This document shows positions 1 through 10,924 of a stretch of 64,000 nucleotides of DNA, piece after piece. Numbering within the stretch: position 1 is the stretch's first letter; each line of letters begins with the position of its first letter. A program made the translations under genes and the position numbers. This stretch comes from Dysidea avara. Its lineage: Eukaryota > Porifera > Demospongiae > Dictyoceratida > Dysideidae. The stretch covers positions 33,615,116 through 33,679,115 of the forward strand of contig NC_089275.1 in NCBI RefSeq assembly GCF_963678975.1, given 5' to 3'. The notes under the pieces were generated by a model. The model saw nothing but the letters and a program-made list of their open reading frames with translations, made no database searches and was not told the DNA's origin.

Positions 1-168
1 CAAATGATGTTTGTTGATATTACATACATATAATATATATATATACATGTATATGCGAATGTGTAGCAGTGCTAAAAAGTGGTCAGAAATTAAGCAGTCT
101 TACTTTAAAGTATGGAAACATTGTAAAGCCATGCTTTAACAGTCTCCAGCTCTTGACTGTGATTTTAC

Positions 169-985
169 TTATACAACAAAAATTTGTTTGTTGGCTGGAT
201 GACGGTTGACTGTTACTTCTAGCACTGAACTAGGCGTACCAGTTATAATACTTTCCAACGATGCAGTGGTGCTGCTGTATTCACTTAGTTGCGCAGCGAT
301 TGCTGATTGCATGTATAGCAGATAGTATTGTTCTTTGTCACAGTCATCTTGTGGATAGGCGTTTAGTTGTAATTCACCTGCATAAAATTACAATGCACAC
401 TATCATCATAATTACTATATGTTACATACGTACCTTGAACTAGAGACTGTATTTGTTGCTTAAAAAGTTCTAATTCAATTTCTTCAAAGGATGTGCTGGA
501 TTGTGCTCTGATGGTATTAAGTTGTCCTTCCAGCATCAACAGCTTACTATTAGCCTATACACAGCACACCTATATGCACCATGATCCTTCACAAACACAA
601 ACTAAACATAATGGTTATGCTAAAAAGTACTACACATATATATTATACCAATAAACTATTTCAGTTAGGAAATATATATATAGCAGCAATGATTGAGAAC
701 CTTTTTTAATCGTAGCACCAATGCCATTGGCAAAGACTTGATCTTTCGTGAATTCCAAAAGACTGCAGCTTCTGTTAGAAACTCTTCTCTTCCTAAAGGT
801 TATCAATTGCCAATACAGTTACATATACTTGTAAACTATACTGTGTTTGTGTGATGTATGATGTGTGTGTGTATGATGCACATGTATGCTTACACCGATG
901 TAGTGTTGTGAAGTGTCCAGACAAGGTTCTAATAGGTGAATCATTATATTCACAGTCAAGTAACAGAGATAATGGTGGACTCACA

Positions 986-1066
<81 letters not shown>

Positions 1067-4000
1067 CACACAATACACACACAAAAAAAGCCAGCAGCAG
1101 CCATGTGAAAGAGACAGCTATCGCCATCAAGTGAACTAGCACTGGGATTCCTGCATATGCACCACTCAGACACTTGAGCCTTGTGCAGACAAATCCACCT
1201 GGGGCAGGGCTAGTAACCTGCAAGACTGTCCAGGTCTAATGGAGAGAAGTCACGGAATCCAAGGTTCCACAACGACCTCAACACCGCCAAGTGAGACAAG
1301 GCATTTGCTTCCCTGGGTGGGCTGCTTCCCAAGGTCTCCAGGTCCCAAATATACAACTGGGTAGATTGAGCAATGTGAGTATAAAATTTCTTACTCAAGT
1401 AAACAACAACACCAAATTGGACTGACTGGGCATTGAACCTGGAACTTTACAATTACCAGGCTGATGCTCTAGCCACTTGGCTCTGCTGCCTCGCACTCAC
1501 GTGCACGCACACACACACAATAGCACATACGGTAAGCCAACATGTACTTGGTCAATGGTCAGGCCCCATCTGGACAAGTAGCTAAACAACAATTCCATGT
1601 CTTCCCCTGATCCAGCAGCAGATCCATCTTTCCATCGTCCTCCCCATAGTATCTAAATACACATTAACATCCCTCATTTACATTTTACACTCAGCTTACA
1701 CTGCAATGCCAAGTGTGAGCCTTGGCATGCATTGCTGGAAGGCATGGTATCATTTGCAGAGCATTGGAGCAAGGATAGTTGAGTTTTGCACACCATGGCC
1801 AATACTGGCACACAACATCATGAAAAAAACAATTAACTTTTTTGGGTACACAGTCATGTACATGAAGAAAATGGGTGTATCCAAATCTGTAAAATAAAAA
1901 ATACACACATGCATTAAGTCTATGCAATGTGGGAAATATAACTTACAGTTCACCCCGAAACATGTTAACTGCCGTTTGAGCAATAACATGGCGGCAACCA
2001 CCAACAATTAGACCAGTTTCATCCAAGTTTTTCATAGTTTTGGATGATTCTTTAGCTGCTTTAAACCGGCTAGTTCCACAGGTACCAGAAACTTGATTCT
2101 ACAAAACACAGAAAAGGAAAATGCAGCATGCTTATGCATACAAACATTAAATAAAGTATCAACTCACATTGTCCCCTTGGTATCCAATAGCCTTCAGATG
2201 TTCGTCAACTTCGTCATTCTTCGCAATGAACATGTCTCCATAATAAGAACTTCTAATGCCCCTATACAAAACAGTTCACATAATCTACAACTTAAACAGT
2301 ATATTCAGGTTATAACATTATTATATGTTAAGGTAAAACATAAATCTGCTGAAATGGAAATATAAGAAAACTACACAAACCTAGGAACTTTACTAAATCT
2401 GTAAAGTTTCCTATTGCCATCCACATGAATAGAATGTTGACTGCCATAGAAAGCAGGACAGTCAAACAGTGGTTGTCTGCTCAACCGTAGCAACTCCATT
2501 TGGCAGTATTTATATTCTTCAAAGGATTTTACAAATGATGACTGATTGATAGTTGAAACCTAAAGTAGGTACAATTAATAAACTACTATGGAGCCCATAT
2601 AGAGAAAGCAAATAATTTACCCTGCCATTGCGAGCTGATATCTCTTCTAAGGAATGAACGAATCCACTGATAGAAGTTCCTGGGACAAACTTATGTAAGA
2701 CATCATATAGTTCCAAAAGACGACTAGAAAACAAGTAGTTGGATGTTCGACGGACACTGCTTGGCCAAAATCCAATGTTAAGGACATCAGAGACTGCAGT
2801 ACCATATTTGAAACTGCGCTTTGCACAGACTGCATTACAATCATCCAAATCATACCTCTCTATATACAATGGAAAATAAACATTGAACTACAGCAGTGCT
2901 GTAACAAATACATGATCCTTGTTATTGGACAAATCAATTTAGTAAGTGTTAGCATTGGTTTCTACCATACATGCAGGTTTCCATGGTGACAGTGGATGAA
3001 ACTTCGATATACAAAAAACACTATAATTATGAGTTTGTGTCAAAGTATTTGTGTTGCAATAACGAGAAGGTACACAGTACTGGTACCTGCCTTACCTCCA
3101 GGACTTTATTGCCCTGGTTATGCCATATTTCAGTCTATGATACTTATATAAGTGATATTATATAATATATATCTACTTTGTACTGAATTGCATAGTACAA
3201 TAGGGATCTAATTCTTGTTCATACTGTGGGAATGTCATTTTCACAGGCTATAATATTCCAAACACACATGTATCACTTTCACACCTCAGATCACAAAGGA
3301 GCTTCCCGGGCTACATTTCATATGTAGCCCAGTTGGCAGGGCGTACAAACGAAATGTAGCCTGGCCACACCGGGCAGCTATTACATAGACACAGATGCCA
3401 AAATTGATTGTGGGGATCAGTTAATACTTATGTAATTAGCATGCATGACTTGGATTTGGCGATGAAACCACTCAGATGGAAGAGTTTTGGTGTCCTTGCT
3501 ATCCTACGAGTTGAAAAAATGTTGGGATAAGGTGAGAGCTAGTGCTATAGCTTATTCATCAAGTGCTTCCACACGTTTTCATATATGGACACACCCCCTG
3601 ATTAAAACATTAAACTCGCATAACCAAAATTCTCCCAAGATACCTCTAGGATTTATCCTTTCACCATAACTAAACGTAGGCAGAACGTACCAGCTGCTGA
3701 TCCATAATCAAATTTTTCATGTATATATAAAGTATCCAGTAGCTGCATTCACATTGGCTTGTGTGATTGATCACCTGGTGCAAGCTATTAGCCTGACAAG
3801 TGTTACGTATTAGTTGTAACACGGGCACTCAGGCTTTGCCTGATATGTATACCCTCATGCCCATGTTACAACTATTACATGTACACTTTTATTTTTTGTA
3901 GTACCAAAGCAATTTTTGTCATGTATATTTAGACACACTATAATATTGCACATTCTAATGTATGTGCACCAATGTTCCTACAACGTTCCCTGCAGCAACT

Positions 4001-7000
4001 GATACAGTGCACCTAAAAGCAACAGTAAATTAAGCTTGCCCTACACATATGTGCAGAACTGTGATTATACTATAGCTCATGCATCATGGATAATACTGAA
4101 CAAAAGTCTTATCAACTAAGCTATAAAACACAGTAGAGTCAGCATTTCAAACCATAGCTAGCATACAAAAATGGTATAATTATGAGCTGACATCAAAGTT
4201 GCGATAAACTACAGAAGGTGTTCTTGTAACAAAAAGGTGCACTAAAAGGTTGCCACAGTTAAAACAATAACAACAACAAAGCAATTTTACTGGTACACAC
4301 ATGTGTTTACTTACGGTTTACACATGATTTACAGAAAGAATTCAAGTGAGATTATTGCTCTACTCAAGTGCCTTCAATGACCCATACTAGCACCTACTGT
4401 GGAAATGCCTTTAGAAACTTTTGTTTATAGATGATGAGCACTTCGTTTGGCACAAAAACCGCTTCGATACATGCAGCAGCTAATGAAAACAGTGCATGAG
4501 TTCAGATAAACAGACAGCTTTTCTCCTTTATATATAGACTAGCACTGATACCTGCTGGAGTGACATCACCATGCATGCTGCTGGAGTGACATCACCATGC
4601 ATGCTATATTGGTGCTGATGTCTGATATTTAATAATTGGTCCACAATACACGTCTTTAGTTAGATAGTCCAAAGCCTTATGCCATCCTGGAGGTATACTC
4701 TGAGCATGTAGTTAAGTTAAAACAGCAGAACTCCAGCTACCTATATGTCTACACCGTAACCACACAGGTGAAAACTGCCAAATAGCTAGTACTTGTCCTA
4801 TCATACAGGTGCATGCATACACTGTTTCAGTATACATGATGTTCAATTTACTGACAATAAGATAATATAACACTGGTATTATAAGTCCTGCCTTGTCGTG
4901 CAGGACTTGTCTTAACCCTAAGTTAAACTTATAAAGGCAAAAGTAAGTTAATAATGGAAACCCAAATATTTAAGCATCAGTACTAACCTTATTAAGTAAA
5001 ATAAAAGGTTGTGAGCAGGGGTATTGTGAAGCAGCCAGAGTGAAAGGTGAAGCAATTGCACACACACTGCTAATAGGTGCAGCTATTGTGAAACAATTCA
5101 GACGTCACCTTTAACGTACATGTCTGAGCCTTATACCATCCTGTAAGTGTACTGTGAGCACGGTATACAGAACTCTAACTAACTACATACATTTATCTAG
5201 GTGAAACTACTTAGCTAGTACACTTGTCTTATCGTTAAGGTACCGTACACACATATCCATTACATAACATGAAAGGAAGCAGTCAAAGTGCAAGTTAGAG
5301 CAATTGCACACACACACACACACTGCTAAGAGGTGTAGCTATCCAGTTCTTTTGTGTGTGATGTTGTTTTGTCTTAAAAAAACATAGATGCAAATAATTA
5401 AATATGCAAAACAGTTGTGTAAGAGTCCTAAGTTCCCCTATGCCAATGCTATGTGTACAAAGTAGATGCACAGAAAATAAGAAGGTGCAGCAAAAAGGTT
5501 TAGTAAATGGAAGAAAATTTTTTTTGACTAAAGCAGGGATCGAACCTGAGTTGGCTATTATCTTGGATTTGGCAGGTTTGTGCGCAAACACTTAAGTTGT
5601 TTGTCTGTGGTTTTGAGAGGAATGTTGCTCAACATCTTCCCTACACCAATGCCTTCAACGAGCTGTAAAGAACGAACAAAAGAGCATATCGATATACGAC
5701 TGTAATTCTCGAATTACCAGATGATGGGCGTTTAATTTCCCTCAAGTTCCATGTCGACACGCATAGTGGATACCGAGTACCTACCACTTATGGTAACCAT
5801 CGGCTAAAGTTCAACTTTTAAAATGTGTGCACAAAAAGGTATAGCATATCGAAAAAAAATTGTATTTCTACCTGGATTCGAACCCATGACCTCCTGAAGG
5901 CAAGTCGGGTGCTCCACCACATGAACAGTTTGTTCTGTGATTTTTGAAGACGTGGCTCAATTTTTCTCTACACCATGGCCTTCTACATGCTGTAGAGACA
6001 AAACAAAAGCACGTGTGTAACAAACTTAAAGTAGTGAAAAGATGAGTGCTTCATGTTGGGCACATGAGGTGTTGATACGGGCAGTCACTGGCGAGTAAGC
6101 GGTGTGACAGATGGACAGTCAGATGGCTTTTCAGCTTTATAAATATAGACATATTTTTTCCTGTAAAATTTTAATAATCATTACCCTAATGTTGATATAA
6201 TCAGTCATACTCAATAAACAGTTGAATTTCATGCTACATGGAGAATATAGTACTGTACCTACTGAGACTAAGCCACCAATTAAATTAATAGCTTGCGCTA
6301 TACACAATTACACATACACTAACTGCAATGGACACTACTATACCTTCACATGTAATTAATATACGTTTCTCTCCACTAACAGGTTCTCTTCTTAAAGTTC
6401 CTGTTCCTCTGCAGCTTGGACACCTCCAAAGTAGTTTCAGTGGCCAGAATCGTCCTGTGTAATCAAAGCAATAACCTAAAGGAACTAGGCATACACAAGT
6501 ACGCATGAATCATGTTGTTAAACTCCTTTTAAATTTCAATGATTCACATGAATTTCTTACTAATAGTTTTTAGTTCAAGAGATTTGTGATCTACTGTAAC
6601 GGTGGGTGCTATATGGATAAAGTGTGTTCCCCTCCATGCCTGTCTATCATGCAGTGGTAGTTCAGAATGCACCCTTTCGTCACAAAAAGTACATAACAGA
6701 GCAGATGGTGCACAATGAGAACATTGGATGAAAGCACTTTGTCCACACAGCACACAATCCTGTATAACATAACAAAAATGGACAAACAACACTTAAGTAC
6801 AACAAGATGCACACATGCACATATTACTACAAACATACGTATATGTATATATGTATATATGCACAGTACATGTATAATGAAAGATGGATGGGCCTCCATT
6901 TCTTTAGTTGGAGACCAAGACGTTAGAAAGAAGAGTACATTTCTATTGATTGTATGTACATTATGGTCTTTTCAAAATTACCTGTACAAAATAGGTAAGT

Positions 7001-8280
7001 CCACATGGCAACATAGTATTGGTATAAGGGATGAAAAAATGTTGAAGCAAATTCTGGAATGATTTGGGCAGAATCTAATTTTTATGATGCTTACATTGGT
7101 ATGCATATGGGGAGCCCTTATTTTAAAATTGGGTGCACCATTTACTACTAACACACACTATATAATTTTGAACATACATACATTAGAATCTGGAAGGTCT
7201 TCGTTAGCCAGAACATTTTCAAAAAGAATATTTCTGGTTCCTTCCCAGCTTTCTTCTCTCTTTTCCATGCGACGGTGTCAAGTTGAAGGCCTGGATTCCG
7301 ATCTAGACACAAGATTCAATTCTTGTGAAATCTGATCACATAGCTGGTTCAATGTTTCAGTGTCTTCATCTACAAAGAAAAACTTGACAATGACAACAGG
7401 TGTAGTTTGGTGCTATGTATACTCAAAAGAATGACCAAATTAAAAATTTTAATTTATACTGATGTTTAGACATTCATTCATTGTAAGCCAAGAAAGGCTT
7501 GCAGTCGTAGCTATCAAGTTATATCTTTAACCTGATGACTATAACATGGAAAGGATATCATATATAAGTCACGGTGACAGTAGTGTTACTATTCACTTGA
7601 CTAAACTAGTCGAATGGAACACTGGATAGAAAAATTTTTGGTTTTACACATATTAAGGTTGAAGTCATGTTAGCTTAAGGCATTCAAGGAAGCCTTGGCC
7701 CATTACTAAGTGCAGTGGATTGAGTGCCTTCAGGATTAAACTACCACACTTTAATATTGCAGCACTGTGATGGTGGTGTTTAACCAATGATAAAATCCAT
7801 GAGCAACTTGTGGGGGATGCCATGCAATTTGAGATATGTGAGCTAACTTGCAACTGCTAGATGGCCTTTTATATTGGAGAACAAATTCATTAGATATACA
7901 CTGTAAATGTGCCACCCTCTATTAGTAGTAAACTAGAGGCTTGCAGTGTTACTAAACATAACACGAGGATCATGAGTGTATCAGTGTTGTAGTGCAGTGC
8001 TGAGATCCTCACAGAACAACCAAGAGCAGTGGGCTAAAGGTTCCATGAAGGCTTTTTAACCTAGTGTGGGTTAATAAGTCTACTCTAGTAGAACAGTCCA
8101 ACACATATCTACCACAAACTGTATGTAGACTGACATGATATACAAACACTGCTGCTGACTATACATACCTTCCATGTCCCATCCCTGCGATATGTCATCA
8201 ACATGAAAATTGTCCTGGTCAGGCCGTTCCTGCACTTGTCCTATCACCTCCTGTTGATGGTGCTGTTGATTTTGCTCCAT
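169..8280 (-). CDS. KDZ-family (Kyakuja-Dileera-Zisupton) transposase gene, 13 exons
   Basis: Exons by splice site and phase: 8280-8169, 7369-7182, 6759-6561, 6475-6344, 2859-2621, 2559-2381, 2261-2168, 2098-1947, 1886-1700, 1652-1531, 792-701, 554-434, 377-169, ending in TAA. Exon 3 carries a zinc-binding cysteine cluster (CVLC, CSHC, CTFC, then two His), as in the CxC domains that precede KDZ transposases; exon 4 has CPSC. Exon 5 has the family's GFWPSS...LLELYDVL block. The three acidic positions expected of the RNase H-like fold are all present: HVDGNRKLYR (exon 6), FFHDVVCQ (exon 9), GEDMELLFSYLSR (exon 10). Exon 8 has LDETGLIVGGCRH. Most phases join cleanly, as in a maintained gene. Oddities: an in-frame TGA at 7280-7278 in exon 2 (a downstream ATG in the same frame could serve as start), and a poor phase fit between exons 10 and 11, where an exon may be missing near a SINE and a CA repeat. 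Either an intact-looking DNA transposon or a domesticated gene; no flanking terminal repeats were found. Confidence 0.85.
986..1065. repeat. (CA)n microsatellite
   Basis: About 80 bp of nearly pure CA dinucleotide in the intron between exons 10 and 11 of the KDZ gene. It creates long spurious His/Thr or Cys/Val reading frames on both strands. Confidence 0.97.
1138..1497 (-). mobile_element. tRNA-derived SINE
   Basis: On the minus strand a tRNA-like head (about 1497-1425) shows an A-box-like AGTGGCTAGAGC and a B box GGTTCAATGCC. The body that follows is shared with the copy at 9300-10005 (common blocks TACTCACATTGCT, CTACCCAG, GAAGCAAATGCC, CTTGGCGGTGTT, TGGACAGTC). The element lies inside an intron of the KDZ gene. 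It is not a functional tRNA gene: the head continues directly into the SINE body. Confidence 0.75.
3812..3873. repeat. short palindromic element
   Basis: AGTTGTAACACGGGCA (3812-3827) is inverted with one mismatch at 3858-3873, around a ~30-bp loop. It looks like a small foldback MITE. Confidence 0.7.
4553..4604. repeat. 26-bp tandem duplication
   Basis: The unit beginning TGCTGGAGTGACATCACCAT occurs twice back to back without visible differences. Confidence 0.85.
4665..5345. repeat. diverged direct repeats, A..B-A'-B'
   Basis: Block A (4665-4820: GCCTTATGCCATCCTG, later AGCTAGTACTTGTC) reappears diverged at 5130-5255. Block B (5030-5095: GAAGCAGCCAGAGTG, GCAATTGCACACACACTGCTA) reappears at 5276-5345. 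This is an old partial tandem duplication of an unclassified repeat. Confidence 0.6.
5515..5710 (-). mobile_element. tRNA-like SINE segment, copy 1
   Basis: The minus strand shows a B-box-like GGTTCGATCCC near 5530-5540 followed by an A-rich end. The upstream part matches copy 2 (5855-6020) through CTACACCA(A/T)GGCCTTC and GTAGAG-type blocks. It is diverged. Confidence 0.5.
5855..6020 (-). mobile_element. tRNA-like SINE segment, copy 2
   Basis: The minus strand shows an A-box-like TGGTGGAGCACC and a perfect B box GGGTTCGAATCC (about 5875-5935), followed by an A/T-rich end. Same family as the segment at 5515-5710. The split from a real tRNA is clear because no 3' acceptor arm follows. Confidence 0.6.
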
Positions 8281-9190
8281 TTCTATTGCAGAATGTAATT
8301 AAATTATGCTCTAGAATCAAGTCTGCATCATGCAATAACTTTGATTTAGAAGTAAACTGATTATAACCATACTACTTAAATCAGCCATAAAAAAATACTG
8401 TATGGAAGTTACAGTACATTTTGGCACTATGATCCTCCCATACAAAGTACAATAGTCTCATTACAGAAGTGTGATACACTTATACATGTATAAGCAACTA
8501 ATAATAGGGTTTAGCTGATTATGAATTATGTACCGTTCAATCACCAGATTATAAAGTGTACAGAGACATGTGGCCAACTATTTAAGACATGTTCAGGTTA
8601 GATGCTCTATACAATACTAATTTTCAAGCTTACGGTACTTTATGATTAGAGTCAGTAAATTTGTTACAATGATTACCGTGTTTAAATAGCCTTTATGGAT
8701 AGCCTACACTAACCTCCATATACCCTATACATAGTGTACCAACACTTAATACAACAGATAAGTCGCAAACAGTCACAAACATGATGCAAATATTAATATG
8801 TATACACACATAGCTGAATTGTTTAAGTCAGAGTTGCTACAATTTTTTCATGGCAAAATCGTAAGCTGGTACAGGTACAGTATGTACAATACATTTCCAA
8901 TTGAAAAATTATTTAAGATGACATGCATTCTATACTGCCTCTTAAGCAGTTTTTCGAGTGTGTGTAGTACAATGATGCTCTAAGAAGTACAATTTCTGAA
9001 AATCAAAATGGCCTAGATTAAACAGTTGTACCAAAGTTTGTCCAATAATTTTGTTGTTGACAGTTCAGGGTCATCTAATAAATGGCATTATAATCTGCAA
9101 CCTGTGACAGATACGCCAGGTCAGATTTGAAAGGTAAAATAAATGCCAATTTCAATGAGCTATATAGCAGAAGGAATTCAGAGAAAAGTT
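8281..9190. other. intergenic, nothing recognised
   Basis: AT-rich DNA upstream of the KDZ start codon. It should contain the promoter, but no motif could be singled out. Short frames here have no supporting features. Confidence 0.5.
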
Positions 9191-9299
9191 AGGTGCAGGC
9201 TGAAAATAGCTTTGATTCTATTCTCTCAATGAACTCTCTCATTGTAATTACATTCCAATGTCTTGATATCCATCAACCCTTGTCACTATCCTATAACAA

Positions 9300-10005
9300 A
9301 GGGAAGCTGGTACCCCACTTTACTCACATTGCTCCAGTCTACCCAGCTGTACAATGGGACCTGGTGTCAACCATAGATAGTACGGAGAATATACTATCTA
9401 TGTGTCAACTTAGTCTCGCGCAGCCAGACCACTATTTCTCCCCACGGCGCTTATCGATTAGAGATTATAAGCGCCTGCTCGAAATAGGGTCTGGTACACT
9501 TCCAATAGGCCAGTTGTGACAGCACCCGGCAGGAATGTAAGGTGTCGATTACGCCGCTCGAAAAGGCGTTAACAAGCACACGCAAGAATTTTCCATTGCA
9601 TGCTGGTTCTTTTTAATTTAAATTTTAAGGGTGCATTATCAACACCTATAAATTCTAATCGAGGTGCTGTCACAACTGGCCTATTGGAAGTGTACCAGAC
9701 CCTATTTCGAGCAGGCGCTTATAATCTCTAATCGATAAGCGTCGTGGGGAGAAATAGTGGTCTGGCTGCGCGAGACTAGTGTCAACTGGGGATGCAGACC
9801 ACCCAGCTGTAAAATCAATGGTTCCCCGTCTTTACTGGGGAAGCAAATGCCAAACTGTCCTTGTCTTGCTTAGCGGTGTTAAGGGCAATGTGCAACTTTG
9901 AATTCCATGACCTCTTTCCTTGAGACTTGGACAGTCCTCCATAGGAGGATTTGTCAGTACTACACTTAAGTGCACAGGTATCTTCACTGGGCAGTGTTAG
10001 ACGGC
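9300..10005 (+). mobile_element. SINE body, split by a MITE at 9411-9778
   Basis: The plus strand carries the same body as the SINE at 1138-1497: TACTCACATTGCT, CTACCCAGCTGTA, GGGACCTGG, GAAGCAAATGCCAAAC, CTTAGCGGTGTT, GACTTGGACAGTC. The two halves flank the MITE. No tRNA-like head is visible upstream, so the copy may be truncated at 5'. Confidence 0.65.
9411..9778. mobile_element. MITE, ~115-bp terminal inverted repeats, 9-bp target duplication
   Basis: The ends are TAGTCTCGCG and CGCGAGACTA. The arms match over about 115 bp, including GGCGCTTATCGATT and TTATAAGCGCCTGCTCGAAA (one or two differences). It is flanked by GTGTCAACT at 9402-9410 and 9779-9787. A 9-bp duplication points to a Mutator- or Merlin-like source. 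There is no coding capacity. The same family is at 20894-21133. Confidence 0.9.
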
Positions 10006-10089
10006 TGCCGTAGGTTTTGCTTGGCATTGTGTGCGTGAGTGTTGCTACTGTACAATTGTACCACTCAATACTATATATATATATATATA

Positions 10090-10875
10090 TATCAAGGTGT
10101 CGTGCGGCCCAAGAAGCCGGCGCGCCACACCGTGAATATATTGACAGGAAGAACGAAAACGTCATTTTCACACCTTTGTATCTCGGTGATCACTTATCTG
10201 ATTGGAACCAAATTTGCTACACAGTTGCCCGCCAGCCAAGGGAGTCTACATTCCAAATTTGAAGGAAATCGCTCCAGCCATTTCCGAGATACGAGCTGCC
10301 AAAGTTTCGTTTTTTTTCTTCTTCTTCGTCTTTTCGCACACTTGCAAAAATTGCTATAACAAGCAAACGCGTACTCCGATCGCCTTGAAATTTGGCACAC
10401 AGAAAGGGAGTCCAAAGGCGAATCCTAGCATTAACTTTGGTACAAATCCGATGAATGGTTCAGGAGTTATGACCGATTATTCGCGTAAAACAAGATCGAT
10501 TTGTTGTCACGCCTACAGGGTAAACCGCTTCATGGAATGAGTTGAAAATTGCTATTTAGATGGAGTAACCATCTTAGGAGTGCCTTTTGGTGGTTTGAAA
10601 GGAATCGAGATAAAGACCACGGAGATATGACACAAAACCCAACCTGTGTCACAATTACGCGATCGATTTTTATGAATAAAAAAAGTATTAGTTTTCACGC
10701 CTACTAGGCAAACCGCTTAGAGCAATGAGCTGAAAATCGGTGTATAGCTGGAATAATCTTCATAGAAAGTCCTTCCAGTAGTACAGAAGAATCGGATTAC
10801 AAACCACTGAGTTATGATTCGAAAGCCAACTCCTTGTAGCATATGCGAGATCGAGATACTCTAATAGAACAGTCA
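10090..10875. repeat. four diverged ~170-bp modules
   Basis: Modules begin near 10185, 10370, 10525 and 10700. Each repeats, in order, a GAAATTTGG- or GAAAATTGG-like block, AGGGAGTC- or AGGAGTGCC-like, GGAATCG- or GAAATCG-like, and a closing GAGTTATGA- or GAGATATGA-like block. Before the first lies a conserved segment (10093-10160) that recurs inverted at 19745-19850. No gene was identified. Confidence 0.6.
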
Positions 10876-10924
10876 TCCTAATAGAGCATTCGGCTAATTT
10901 ATTTACTCCAATATAGAATTTTAT

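Larger units (their letters stand above)
2860..6343. other. 3.5-kb repeat-filled intron of the KDZ gene
   Basis: No coding evidence. It holds a hairpin at 3307-3361 (GGGCTACAT against ATGTAGCCC, with a further inverted arm at 3351-3361), a palindromic element at 3812-3873, a 26-bp tandem duplication at 4553-4604, diverged direct repeats at 4665-5345, and two tRNA-like SINE segments at 5515-6020. Confidence 0.7.

Noticed and set aside
793-1223. Long Cys/Val- or His/Thr-rich frames
   Set aside because: They are only the CA microsatellite read in several frames.
1425-1497. Possible tRNA genes here and at 5875-5935 and 26200-26285
   Set aside because: A and B boxes are present, but the cloverleaf is degenerate and the sequence runs straight into SINE bodies.
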